Shown here: positions 1-12,328 of the stretch, in pieces | How the letters are laid out: each line of letters opens with the position of its first letter | Position numbering within the stretch: position 1 is the first letter of the stretch | Source of the DNA: Amanita rubescens | Taxonomy: Eukaryota > Basidiomycota > Agaricomycetes > Agaricales > Amanitaceae | DNA length: 64,000 nucleotides | NCBI GenBank assembly: GCA_015039365.1 | Contig: WION01000114.1 | Coordinates: 62,001-126,000, forward strand | Direction of reading: 5' to 3' | Notes under the pieces: generated by a model | Database searches by the model: none | Seen by the model: only the letters and a program-made list of their open reading frames with translations | Told to the model about the DNA's origin: nothing | Made by a program: the position numbers and the translations under genes

Positions 1-1832
1 TTGCCAAGTACCCCGCTAACCGGGACCGCTTGCTGTCCCCCCCTCACTTTCATGCTATTCTACCCTTGCGCACCTCCCGGCCCATGCGCGCCTGCATTGC
101 CTTCAATGGATTTCACGGCCATCAACTTCATTCCCTGTGATTTCTTAGCAGCTACCTCTCCCAGCTGGTGTTTTCAACCGGCCCCCTCCAAAACCATCAA
201 TCCTACCCAGCCCAGCTCTTCTGGCACGTTTTCTAAGCCCCGCCTTGGTTGTACCAGGCTGCGCTAGTTTGTAAGCCGTGCCCACTTAGCGGAGCCTAGC
301 CTCAGTGCGACTGGCATGGATCTGAATTCCACAGTGACCACGTAACAACTGCTCTCCTGATTTGCGGATTCTCGGTAAGTCCGCAATCATCCCAAACTTC
401 TGTTCTCACCTTTTTTAGCTGAAGGCTAGAAACGACGGACAATCAAACGATCTTATGCAACAACCACTTCTGGCGAGGATTGATGGACGCCAGGTGTATG
501 TTACGACTGTTCAAGTCCTGCTCATGGTATGGTCTATCCTTCGCTTGATTCCTTTCCAGGTACCTCATACTTGCATTCTACAGTGGTGTTGATTATACAA
601 CATAGATTAATTGTAGAAATATAACATGACCCGACAATGCACTGTAAGCCGGTACTACTATAGGCGCAATTTTATACTTCCAAGTATTGTGATGTGCTTG
701 ATCAATCCGTACATCTCTGCGTGGTTCTGCCAGTCTCTACTATGAAAGTTACAACAAATTACAATCAGATTTCGGACGCGATCAATGCCTATGCGCGCGC
801 GCGGCTGAGTTAGATGAACCCAGCCATCCGAGTTGCTCGGTGGCTGCATTTGCAGCAAACTTAATGGTGGACATGTACCTGCGAGCTCTGGGCCCCATGA
901 AATATGTACGCCACGTCTTAGCGGCCCACCCCTGTTACTTCAACCTGCCAATCATAGACCATCATTGTTCCGAGCTGACTTGAGAGGACCTCCCGGGGAG
1001 GTATCTCCCACCTCGAACCTTCAAGTTTGTAGATGATGGATGTACTAGTAGATCATGATCTGGTACTGCTATGTTGGTAAGTTTTGCAGGCTCCGATTCA
1101 TTTCCAAATCCTAGTCCTAATACTTCTGAGTGAGTCAATACAATTGGCAGTGACGGCAGCTTACCCTAGTTTTGTTATGGCACTAGTAGCATATGCGAAT
1201 CATGCAAATCCACCTGCTGGCATTCCCGGAGACGATTTTAAGATGCAATTGAAATTTGAAGGTTCGTTCTCCATTGCTACTAGTGGGTCAACTCAGACTC
1301 AATGCAAGTGTTTCTAGTATCAGTCAACTTTCAGTCGTTTTGAGATGGTTGTATTCAAGTTATCGAGCTTAACTTATCAAGGGCCCGGCTGCGACCAACT
1401 TTGCATCATGATTCATATCTTGAATACTGATACTCAGTGTTATACGGTACAGCTACATACGACAAGAGGGATACTGGTTCCTTCGGGTGGGATTGTGATT
1501 ATAAGAGTCGGCAGGGGCGAAATAGTTCAAACGTGCGCGGGACCGTCGGGGTGGCGTTACAATCTGTGACAAGAGTGCCAGGGACCCCTGACACAACTCG
1601 GCACAGCTGTGCCGCGTGCAGATCTTGAAAAAATCGACCTGAACCCAGTCGGCAACCGTACACGGGGTACTATATACTTGGTAGTTAACGCTGTTATCGC
1701 TATGAATTAGGTAAAGTAGTCCATTTGATTATTATACGCAAGTATAAATACAAGATGCATATACGATTCTACGTGAATATTGAATGTGCAATTATAATAT
1801 GTTCTCCAAATCTCAATGCCAAGTGCTAATGA
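1..1832. other. no supported gene; intergenic or unreadable stretch
   Basis: No open frame here shows a recognisable motif or a plausible exon chain. A frame at 1084-1317 starts with a hydrophobic, signal-peptide-like run but begins at a non-ATG codon and has no continuation. The first 300 bases are C-rich on the + strand and could be the edge of a gene that lies mostly to the left of the window. Nothing can be assigned. Confidence 0.5.
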
Positions 1833-4196
1833 TTACAGTGGTTTGCTGGGCATCGTAGGGCTAGCAACCATTATCCTGTGGAAACCTGTTCCTAACCTTT
1901 CCGTAGATATTGCGGGTGATCCTGTTGGAGTGGAGTCTGATGATGGGTACTCGGATGGTGGAGAGTTCATCATTTTCTCCAAATCTTTTGCCTGTGCTAA
2001 AGTCAATGACGACCTGGTAGGTTTGTCATCGTCGTGCTGAGTTGCAGGTCCTGGAGCGCCGTGGGCACCACCTTTCACTCCGATGATACCGACACGTCTG
2101 AAGAAGATGATGACAAGTACCGTTGCTAAGGAAAGAGAAATGAATAGTGCATCGCATTGAAATGGGAAAAACTGCGTACCGATCATTGCGAAACAAAAGG
2201 CTCCCCATTGTGCTGCCTGATAGGCTTTCAATTGGGCGGATCTGGGTGCGTTGTCCTGATTCGCGTCAACGATGACACCTAGCTTACGAGAATCCTGCGA
2301 GAGGACGCGATTATATATAATAGTGGTCACGATCACTCCGAGTGCGGTTCCGGCCTAGTCATGAGTGGAGCTACGTCAGCGAACGAATCGGCGGAGCGAA
2401 CGAATAACGTTACCTGGGTCATTGTTTGGAACATGCCACCGGCTAAACTTTGTTCGTCTTCTTTTACTATCTTGGCAACGTAGAGGGTTCCCGCAGCGAA
2501 AACGAAGTCGGCGCCAAACACTGCACAGATAGAACTGGGGAAGCCAAATGCCCAATATGGGGAGCTTGGGATGATAACTGCGAAGAAAATGGGTGCGCAA
2601 CCTGTGACAAATGTGCCAATTCCTGAGGGGCGAGTAAGAAGGCATTGACTCATAATTTAAACGAATATTTACCAAGCAGCCAGACAACGGGGACACGGTG
2701 TATAGTGAGGACCACGATCATGTTGAGCAAGACACCTGTTATGAACATGGGAATGAAACGAAGCATGGTGGGGATTGGTTTGAGATTTAAGTAATTCTGA
2801 TAGTAGAGCTATCGTGGAAAATGGTTAGAGGTTACGTTGAAGAAGAAAAAAGCATTCGAATTCATACCGTCGTCCAAAGGTTCCATCCCAAGAAAGTACA
2901 CCATGTTAGGAGAGCGATGATCATGATCACAGAGAAACGACCATTTCCACGGGTCCACAAGGACAGTTTCATGAGAGGAGGTGGGGTCCACTTGGAGTAT
3001 TGGGCATTTGGATTATCCAGCATACGTTCGAGATACCATTGCCAAAGTATGAAGAGACCGATAAAGGCGCAGCCGAGAATGAGACACGCGATGATATCTT
3101 GTGTAATGTTAGACGATGGAAATCAAACCCTTGTACCACAACTCACATGATGTGGCCCATTTATTGGGTGCAATTTCGCCGTCACTCAGTACAAAAATGA
3201 TCAGAACGAGACCAGCTGTGACCAAGGCACCGCCGAGCCAGTCCACTCGTTTATCCTTTTCCATTGATGGTTCGTCCTTGTCAATAACCAAGAAGCCAAT
3301 CAACAGGTATAAACCAGTCAACCCGGTGGAGAGATAGAAAGTCGAGCGCCATGTTGGCCTGAAAGTGCAAGTTAGTCAATCTGATAAAATGAACCCGAAA
3401 TTTATTTTACTTTGTCAGCTGTGTCAAGACGGCGCCGATGCATGTGCCCATGAAGGCTCCTACAGGTGCGCCTGCTGCAAAAGTCGCGAATGCTATCGAG
3501 CGCATCCTTCCACTACTGATTGGGAATGCGTTAGCAAGAATACCCAGCTAGAAGCCATGTGAGTTTATTTTGACGAGAGGAAGATGCTCTCTATTCACCG
3601 ATGCGGGTATCGTAGCAGCCGCTCCTGCGCCTTGGAATCCTCGCAAAATATCTAGCGTCAACTCATCTGTGGGAAGGAGAGAAGTTAGAAATGCAAAAGG
3701 TAGACCAAGATAGCGATTGCTTACCTTTTGCGAAGCCACAGGCGAGAGAAAATGCAAAAAGCCATATTGACCCAGCGAAGAATACCAATTTTCTTCCATA
3801 GAGATCCGCCAGACGACCGCACAGAACAAGAAGACATGCGGAACTGAGCGCATATGCTGATACCTAATTTCCCATCAAACACGCAACGGGGAGATCATGT
3901 TTTGAACATACCAGCCATTGTAGTCTTGGTGGGCTAATGTTAAGTTCACGACCAATTGTAGGCAATGCTATAGAGACCGATGTGGTATTCGACGTCTGTC
4001 ATGCGTCGTCAGAACTATCAAGGACAATCACTTCTGGCAGACATACGTTTACGATCATAGCCAGCGAACATGATATAATCAATGCCACTGACTTGAACAT
4101 GCTTGGCGCCTTTCCCTTGCGTTTGCTCATTGCCAGTTGTTGGTCTAGGATTGGGTCCATTGGTGGTTCAATGCCTGGCATCATCATCGGTACCAT
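1833..4196 (-). CDS. MFS transporter, drug:H+ antiporter-like (probably 14 TM)
   Basis: Multi-pass plasma-membrane transporter of the major facilitator superfamily, expected to export small molecules or drugs by proton antiport. Read on the minus strand from the ATG at 4194-4196, the exons (about 4196-3999, 3960-3915, 3853-3548, 3360-3150, 3110-2800, 2760-2350, 2336-1833) give a cytosolic N-tail, TM1 (FKSVALIISCSLAMIVNV), a LPTIGREL motif, the DELTLDILRGFQGAGAAATIPA segment typical of TM4, and a hydrophobic run ending in RRVGIIGVK followed by a polar C-tail of about 60 residues. The WLGGALVTAGLVLIIFVLSDGE stretch before the central loop resembles the 14-TM DHA2 branch. Exon ends in the middle are approximate. 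It diverges from the helicase gene to its right. The substrate cannot be told from sequence. Family assignment is firm, subfamily is inference. Confidence 0.82.
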
Positions 4197-5047
4197 GGTT
4201 GTGGAATGATATAGGCACAGGTGGCGATGCGCGGAAAAACAGCGCAACCTGTAACATGCAATCGGCGAGGGGCCATTAAGTGGAAAACCTGCTTCCGGTT
4301 GGATGGCATAAACCGAGTAACGTTGACAAAGGCATGAAACCTGGAAGTTGGACAGCCGAGGATTACCAATGACGAGGATTCTTTGATAGGAGTAGAACAA
4401 TTTAGACTCGACGGAACATCTCCCAGCCGATCCCGAGGGGTCTGCACACTAAACACCTAGGTCCGTTATGGAGTACGGCCTTGAGTACCCAAAGTTGTAA
4501 TTCCGCGACGTCGGTTCGGAGTCAAGCACCGGCCCGGGCGGATTAACCCTTCATTTCTCCGCGCCGTTCTCACGTTCAAGCTTTACTCCTCGCCAGCTGT
4601 CGAGTCGCCACACTGGCTCACAGACGCTTTAACCACCTCCTTGCCTCCGTTTCTGTAGCATCCGATAATGTCGTAATCTCTAGACCTCGAAAACAATTCG
4701 CCATTCCCATCAAGTCCGCACTATATCATACCTCACTCCACCCTAATCTCAGTATCCTAAATTTCTGTCGCGCGACAGCTAATAAGTGTACGCGCGCTCT
4801 GTCGGGCCGAGCACCCGCAAGTACTCTTACGCCTCGCCGGGCGCGTGGCACGTCTTTTCTATCCGCTGCGGAGCGTGGATGGCTTCAAGTCGACGACACT
4901 GGGGAAAACAACTCGGAAGTTTACACGAACAATGAACAAGACAGATTCGATTGGCGCTTGAGAGCCCCATCTCGCTCCAGAAAACCGCCAGATAGGCCTA
5001 CTCGAGGTTTTATTAAGCGAAATCAGCCGCCAAATGTCGATGTGCAG

Positions 5048-7826
5048 ATGGATGAACCATTTTATGAGGCAATTACAGCATACAAAGACAGGTACAGTTT
5101 GTTTCCTACTCATCTTTACTTTCCGCCGACGTAACTAGGTTCAATCCCCTGTTGACCTTCGAGCAAACTGAAGCAGAGGCAACTTTGAAAGACCGAGTAT
5201 CAGGCTGGCCCCTCGACCGTCTTAGAGAAGAAGGTTATTGTCTCACTGGTGTTTCAGCGTTCTGGCTTCAAGCTACCCAGTTTGGTCGTCCAGTCGCGTC
5301 ATTTATCCTCGGTCCTGGCGTTGTCCTCCCCGACCATCGCTTCGAGTATGAATCCATTTATGCTTCAAGCCCCTTTCCTGATTACCAATGTTTACAGTAC
5401 TGGTACCCAAGTGCTTGTTTCACGGATAGATCCACTGCAAGAGACACCAATTCATGGCTCTGTCGTGGCTAACAATGGCACTTCAGTTAATGTTTCCTTC
5501 ACAGAACGGTATGAAATTGACGAAGGCGTTTGGCGCCTCGATGTTGGTATTTCCAACCTTATCTACGATCGTATGCGTGTTGCCCTGGCTCGACTCAACC
5601 ACGATGTCCGTCTGCAAGAGCCGAATTTTGTTCCCAATGATCAAGAGACAATTTTACACGGAACCCATCTGCGAGACGTCCTTCTGAGATCGTTTTCGCC
5701 CGAGCATGCACATCTTCCCCAGATGCTGCAAGCACCAGACGATGTTGATTACCCGTCACATCAGAAATTGGATCACGGAAGCACCGTTGGCAAGGGAAAA
5801 GGCGGATATGAACACATGGGTGCATTCAGGGACGACATGCGAATCCAAAGCTGGGCGAGGAGATATGCGGAGATCGATCCCGTGATAGTTGAGGGTGATC
5901 CAGATCTAAGCGGATTGAACAGAACGCAGATCAGGGCGCTTGCTACGATGATTGGGCAGAGAATCAGTCTGATACAAGGGGCAAGTCGTTACCTCTTCTG
6001 TTGCGAGAGTCGCCAGCTCACGTCATTGGTTGTCAGCCTCCGGGGACAGGGAAGACGAGAACTATTATCGAGGCTGTCAAGCTTTTGAAGGTACGTGTAT
6101 TTCCTATCTTAGCACCCGCTGCTCAGTTGTAGAACATCAGGTTCACTTCGAAGTCCCTCATCCCGTTCTTGTTTGCACGTACACCAACGTCGCTGTCGAT
6201 AATTTAGTTGAAGGCCTTGTTGCTACTGGCGTGAAACCGTTACGCGTCGGTTTTGGCGAGAAAGTCAGATCTTCTTTGCTGAAACACACGCTAGATTACC
6301 AGATTGAGATGCATCCCTTGCAAAAGGTGTTGGCACCAATTGTAAAAGAAGAGAAAAAACTTGAGGGGCGCATACGTGATATGGCTTCTGCCGTTTCAAG
6401 TGCCCGGGCAAGCGCAACTTCTGATGCAAAGGCGCAAAAACAATATGAAAAGTTGCAGATAAAGCATGCATCACTAGAACGGCAAATATTCGCGGTCCGA
6501 AGGAGGATGTATGGCATTGAACAGGACATGTTGCAAAGCATCGTGAAAAAGGCCGATGTGGTACGCAGAATGTTCTTTATCCGTTGTTGTCCTGATAATG
6601 TTTAAAGATATGCACTACATGTGTCTCGTCTGCATCCGCTGCCCTTAACGTCGTGGACTTCCCGGTTGTGTTTCTGGACGAGGCATCCATGTCTACGGAG
6701 CCTGCGTCCTTGGTTCCACTGATGAAAGGCGTATGTCACAATTCTGATATGCTGTGATCTTGTCCTAATACCTGCCAGTCGCGTCATGTTTCGCTTATCG
6801 GTGACCATAAACAACTGCCGCCAGTTATTCAAAGTCGAGAGGCAGTAAAAGGGGGCTTAGGTATGAGCCTGTTCGAGCGGCTGACAGAGGAGAGTGGTGC
6901 GTGTGTTATCACGTTTAAAACAAGACAAAAGCTAACGCTAACGCTAAGTTGTCCCTTCGTTGATGCTCGATATTCAGTATCGCATGCATCCGGGGATCTC
7001 GCGCTTTCCGGCAACCGAGTTCTACAATTTGTCACTGATCGACGGGACAATTGATGCTTTTGGAAATGTCCATCCGCATCTCTATCCGCCCAACTCCCAA
7101 CATTTACGGGAAAATGGAACAGGACATCGACCGCCTGTCATTTTTTTGGACCATGCCGGTATCGAGTCTTTCAAGGACAGAAGTCGAGTCAATTACAACG
7201 AGGCGCATATAGTCGTCAGCATAGTGGAAGACCTCTTACTAAACAACCCGGTGCGTTGACATGGCTTCAGAAAAACGATGCATCTCCTGATTTGCTACCC
7301 GCAGGAGTTGCAAGGAAATGGCATTGGCATAATTGCCCCATATGTTGCGCAAGTTTCTCTGTTAACAAGGCTGCTAAAGCGGGATGCAAAGCATCAAAAA
7401 CGGATCATCGAAGTTTTGGGAGACTATCGAGCCATGCAACTCGCCAACATTGAAATAAAGACGGTAGACGGTTTTGAAGGACGAGAGAAAGAAGTCATCA
7501 TATTCTCGACTGTACGGAACAATACGGGTGGACACATTGGATTCCTTGCCGACAGACGACGGCTGAATGTCGGATTGACAAGAGCAAAAAGAGGGTTATT
7601 TGTCGTCGGCAGCATTACCACGCTAAGGGCGGGGAGGAGACGGGCCGCCGTTACGCAGCTAGACGGCAGTGAAGTCGTTGCGAAGAGCGGAAAGGGGGCT
7701 GAGTCATGGAGACGATATGCAGACTTTTTGACTGCTCAGGGTCTGGTGATTAGGCTTTCTGGGGATGCTCTCAACCGAGCACTTTACGGGAACTTGCAAG
7801 CGGCTCGAACAATTGCAACAACATGA
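5048..7826 (+). CDS. SF1B helicase, IGHMBP2/Hcs1-Upf1 group, possibly mitochondrial
   Basis: ATP-dependent 5'-3' RNA/DNA helicase. Motifs in order: Q-type ISLIQ followed by Walker A GPPGTGKT (rebuilt over an intron at 5981-6036), TYTNVAVDN (Ia), a coiled stalk rich in K/E/A at about 6330-6560, DEAS Walker B (motif II, 6677-6690), GDHKQLPP (III), LDIQYRMHP (IV), TVDGFEGREKEV (V) and NVGLTRAKRGL (VI). Introns: 5092-5138, 5346-5397, 5981-6036 (GC-AG), 6091-6140, 6561-6607, 6731-6778, 6897-6948, 7251-7304. The first in-frame ATG is at 5048, but the same frame is open and coding-like back to about 4550 without an ATG, is rich in R, S and A, and could hold a mitochondrial presequence; the true first exon was not found. 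The order and spacing of motifs match SMUBP-2-like helicases better than Upf1 because no CH zinc domain is seen. Stop TGA at 7824. Confidence 0.85.
5981..6036 (+). other. GC-AG intron in the helicase Walker A codon run
   Basis: The exon ends ATA CAA GGG and is followed by GCAAGT; the next exon starts CCT CCG GGG after TGTCAG. Only removal of 5981-6036 gives the universal GPPGTGKT. A GT donor four bases further right, paired with an earlier CAG, would keep the frame but replace the first Walker A glycine with glutamine. Confidence 0.75.
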
Positions 7827-9153
7827 TTTCCTTCAACCAAAATTTGCCTAGCGTCGGGAGGTGATCATCGCTCATGTGCTGCAAGATGATTCGCAGATGC
7901 AACCTTGTGTTTTTTTTCTCAATTTTTTTTTTCCGGATCTCGTTCGACATTGCAAAAGCCGCTTTCACCGCGAGCAGACAAGTTTTGAGGGTTGTACCTG
8001 AAACCGTTCAATTTATTACTTCGGGCCCGATATCCGAGTCAAGGCCGCGGATTTGCAGACTAGGCGTCCAGATGGAGACGCACGATACTTGTTCAGCGCA
8101 TATGTTGGAGCCAGAGACAACGGTCTAAAGTGACGACAAGGTCAGCAAACGTCGGTAGCTTTTGCACGTACACTCCGATAATGTCGTAAATTGTGGATGT
8201 CATAAAGGATTCAATTTATGTGACGTGTGCGGGTGCCCTAATCTCCATGGGATAACGGTTGTGAAGCAACGAAAATCAAGTATAAAACAGTGATGGCGCC
8301 AGAAAAGGGTGACAGGCAACTCGGACGGCGTTTCTTGGGTGAACCGGTGATAGCCGAAGCGACATAGTCTCGGCATCTGTGTTCCATGAGAAATTCAGGG
8401 TATTCCTCGGCGCTACGAATGGAAATAGTCTGATAAACTTGGTTCCATGTCTCGATCAACGACGTTCCAGCAACAGGCAAGCAGAAAATGGGCAGTACAA
8501 AGAACAAAACGAGCACTAGCGAGATTGCAAAAAGCAATAGAAGATCCAGGCAATCTGATCCTGGGTAAGGGATGCCCATTGCCCAATGCGGTGAATTTGA
8601 AATTGGCGAGACTTTGCGGGATTTGTAATTTTAAGATCTATTAGGCGCTGAATTATGCAGAGGCAAACAAATCGCTGCAATCTCCATGCAATTCTGCGGA
8701 CCCTGGCTCGGTGGTGGAGGCGGTGGTGCTAAAACCCGTTGGGAAAACAACACCCTGTCGCACCCGTCCCTCAAGCGCCTCCTCTGTCTTCCGTTACCGC
8801 GCAGTCCAACAACACCTCTCACAACGAAGATCATCGCTTCTCTCGTCACTTCAGACACGTCCTAAATTATCAATCACGATTCGGTGATTTCTCCGCTCTC
8901 AGCTCTCTGCGTAATCCTTACGCCTATAACGGGTCACCAAGTCTCCCAAAATATCCTTGCTCTTAAGGATCCCGTTCGATTGAACGCCTTGCGACGATCT
9001 CCCATCAACTCTCTTCTGCTCTTCCTCAGCCATCAATATCACCTCTCTTGACAAGCCGTGGGCGGATTTAACCCCCCGTTCTTGTCCGTCTTTCCCTCTC
9101 TTATCCCTCGGCTTTACTGCGGGTACACGAAAACATAACGTTGTCAAACAGGA
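7827..9153. other. intergenic region, no supported gene
   Basis: Spacer between the 3' end of the helicase and the zinc-finger gene. It has a poly-T tract at 7909-7932. A minus-strand frame at 8238-8579 (113 codons) has two hydrophobic runs but no homologue that I recognise and no splice support; it may be chance. The last 300 bases are C/T-rich, as in many fungal promoters and 5' UTRs. Confidence 0.45.
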
Positions 9154-11945
9154 ATGAGTCCAGCGGATTTTCGCGGTCCCCTCTTTATGGACGATCTTCT
9201 TTCCCGCCTCCAGGATATGAATATATCCTCTACCTTTCCCCAGTATTCCTCTAGCGATCCTCCCTCCTTGGCTCTCTCTAATGGCTCTTCAACTCGCCCT
9301 CTAGATGGGCCGTTCGCCATATCAATGTCTTTCCGTTACCCATCCAAAGAATCGGAACAAGACTTTCCCACTGTCATCGACACTTTCGCGCCCAAGCCTT
9401 TAGCGCACGATCTATCCCCTCCCTCGTCTGCGAGCAGCGAGCGGGGTTCAACGTCACCACCCCACACATCAGATCAAAAGTCCGTGTTCGATGCATTCGT
9501 CGCTACGCGTTCTCGAGTTGTCCAGGTAAGTGGCGTTCTCGTTACGTTGGTTCTTTTCTCATGCGTAACGGGCGTAGTTATCTAATTTGCCTGTTTTGGC
9601 ACAATCTTTTTTATCCGCTGTGTTTCTCCCGCAAAATGTACGTTTCCAGAATTCGCGTTCCGTCAGAAGCTTTACGGTTATATACAGCAGCACCCCACCC
9701 TAGGAAATATCCCTACACCCGTTTCACTATGGACTCCATGGGATTCGGGACCGAATGATTGCGTATGGGCGGTGTTTAAAACTCATGAGGAGGTGAGTTT
9801 ACCTTTGTATTTTGCTTTTGTTCCGGCACGGGGTTCCGAATCGGTGCCTATACTCTCCCGTGTGACTTTTCTCGAGCGCCCCTTCTTCCTTTTCGAGCGA
9901 CGCCGCCAGCACGTGTTTCAGCGCTACTGGTCCAGCCTGTTGCGCAGTAAATACGGAGATTACGGGACATTTCTCACACCGCCCGTACTTGGTTCTGCTC
10001 CCAGGCCTTCTTTTTCTATATCAAATTCTCATCATGTCTACTGGTTTTAGGCGTGTGCGGTTCTCTCACTTTCCGGTCCTGCGATGACGGTCACGGGCGC
10101 GCTCGAGAGCGATCTCGAACCCTACTACAAACTACAAGCCTTTAAATTAAAAATAGGGGACCTTTCTCACGTCGCGGAATCTCAAGTCCCGACTCCATCA
10201 AACCTGCATCATTCGTCACTGCTTTCCACGCAACCGACGTCTTCCCAGCATATCTCGCCCCATGTTAATCGACAGTTAACTTTACGGTCTTCTTCCTCTT
10301 ACCCAGACCTTCGTATGGCTGGTCAATCGACGGTTGAAACGATTCCAACGCAAAAACATGACTATACGATCTCGAGCAACCCTCCTAATCCAAGATCCAA
10401 CTTCAGAATAGGTGATTGGATGTAAGTCGTGCCTTCATATCAATCTGTCTTGGTCTCCATGTCGCCGTTTCACTTGTATTCGATCTGAGATTATCGCAAA
10501 GCGATCCGCGATCGGCTCGAAAACATTGATTTGAAATCCCCGTACTGAATCGAGTTTTCTTCCAGATGTTCATCTCCGAAATGTGCCGCTCATAATTTCG
10601 GGTGCGTGTGATTGTTTCATCATCTCTTCTTCTCGTCCTGCTCTTCACGGTGATGCTGACAGAATCGTTTCCTTGTATGATCTTGCACAGGCGTAATCTT
10701 GTGTGTATTGGCTGCGGATGCCCTCGTAACAACAACAGCATGGCGCCGTTGCAATATCCTATTCCAAACCAAACAGGAATCCGCACTGTTTTGTCACCAC
10801 GATTTACTTCACAAACCAGCTACTCGCCGCAGCCCCTTCCCTGCTATCCATATCCCAATTCCCCGTTGACCACGTCGTCTCCAAGTACGCCACTTGGTAC
10901 TCTGCAGAAGCCTCCTCATCCACTGCTCACGCCGTCAGGCCGTGCTTTCGCAATTGGAGGAAGGGTCCGGAACATATCTAATGACCCTCTTTCTCCCTGC
11001 ATCATGTATTGGCCGGATAATGAACCTCTCCCAGAACAGGGGCAGATTCGCCCTGGGGGACTAGCTGGGGTACCACATCCCCCGATCCTGAACACCGGCA
11101 ACCGGGGCCCGATTTCGCATGTGAGTGAATGATTAGATTAACCATTACTAGTAGTCGCTCATGTCTCACGTCTTACATAGCAACCTGGAGATTGGGTCTG
11201 CAGGAAATGCAATTACCTTAATTGGCGGCGTAGAAAAGTTTGCCAGACCTGTCTCCCTTGTGGGTATAATTTGTATCGTTCAGGGCTCGTATCTGTTAAC
11301 TAAGTTTTGACAGATGCTGAAGGAAACGGGGATTCCATCTCGGCTGCGATCCAAGCAGAGCGAATCACATTGCTGACGTCTGTCCTTGCGCATAGTCAGT
11401 TTTCAGATAGCAACACCAACAACGGTTCCCCGCTACCAGCCGTCCGGTCACACTCTTCAACCCCACCCTCCACTCGTCGACCACAGGAGCCATCTGGGCA
11501 TCCACACAATTCTGTTCATCGTTCTCACTCGCAACTGGAACTGACGGCGCAATATACCAGTCACCCCATTAATTCGCGACCCATATATCAGACGTCGGGT
11601 CATCGCCAGCCGTCACCCCTGTACACAACCGGACCCGAGTTTAATCAGGGTCAACAATTGCATGCACCCGCGCCATTGTTACCCTCATTTTTGCAAGACA
11701 TAGTTCAATCGCCTACCTTATCTCCATCATCTAGTTCCTCTGCTGATTTGTCCTCATTGGAAGAGGAAACGAATATTGTCCCAGATGTGTCTGTCAAGAA
11801 GCGTCAAGGGACTTCTCCTTTGGCCAATATTTGGCGCCTAGGCGCTGAAGAGACCAAGTCCTACAATGTGTTTGCGTTACAAAATCGACAGACTCCCGTC
11901 AATGGCGCCCCGAATGCCAATGTTCCTATGCATCTTGTCCGCTAA
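9154..11945 (+). CDS. RNA-binding protein with two RanBP2-type zinc fingers (Nrp1/ARP-like)
   Basis: Putative cytoplasmic mRNA-binding protein. The start ATG at 9154 opens a Ser/Pro-rich N-region. Next comes a degenerate RRM-like fold over the exon 9525/9667 junction (KLYGYIQQHPTLG, WAVFKTHEEA, AVLSLSGP). Two RanBP2/RBZ fingers follow: finger 1 (GDWICSSPKC...CIGC, C-x4-C-x10-C-x2-C) is split over introns 10422-10565 and 10602-10690; finger 2 (GDWVCRKC...CQTC, C-x2-C-x10-C-x2-C) is at 11187-11250. The C-terminal 210 residues are low-complexity Ser/Pro/Gln with SPLANIWRLG near the end. Introns: 9526-9666, 9793-10050, 10422-10565, 10602-10690, 11121-11180, 11260-11313. The RRM-then-two-RBZ order is that of yeast Nrp1 and the fungal ARP family. 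For intron 1 the acceptor at 9666 is preferred over the CAG at 9649 because the latter gives a stop. Confidence 0.75.
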
Positions 11946-12328
11946 GCAACGTTGCTCCCTTCGCTCTCTCTGGCAATAATCATGCGCTGTGTTAATACAA
12001 GCTTTATTTATGATACTCATCGTCAGGGTGCGTTTGTTCTAGTAAGCTTATGCATCGGTTGGAATTTGGGGACGATTATCTGTGGACTTTCTTTTTATTC
12101 TTTTCATATGATTTTGGAGCTCATCGCATATCCCTTATCTTATTGTCGTCTACACTTGCTAATCGATGGCATTTTGGAATCTTTATTTCTCTAAAATTAT
12201 TTATTTTCTTTTGCTTTCTTGTGGATTTGCTGAAGGAAGCTTGAGGTTGCTCGTCGTAATAGAAAATATTGTGCATCTCCAAAAGCTTGCGTAGTTGCCA
12301 AATAATTGTGTTCTATTATTAATGCAGC
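11946..12328. other. intergenic spacer, no gene seen
   Basis: T-rich stretch between the zinc-finger gene and APC1, same orientation. It must hold the 3' end of the former and the promoter of the latter. No motif stands out. Confidence 0.5.

Noticed and set aside
1084..1317. Secreted small protein near the left edge
   Set aside because: Non-ATG start, single short exon and no family match.
8238..8579. Small membrane protein on the minus strand
   Set aside because: Two hydrophobic runs but no splice pattern, no conserved motif and no neighbour support.
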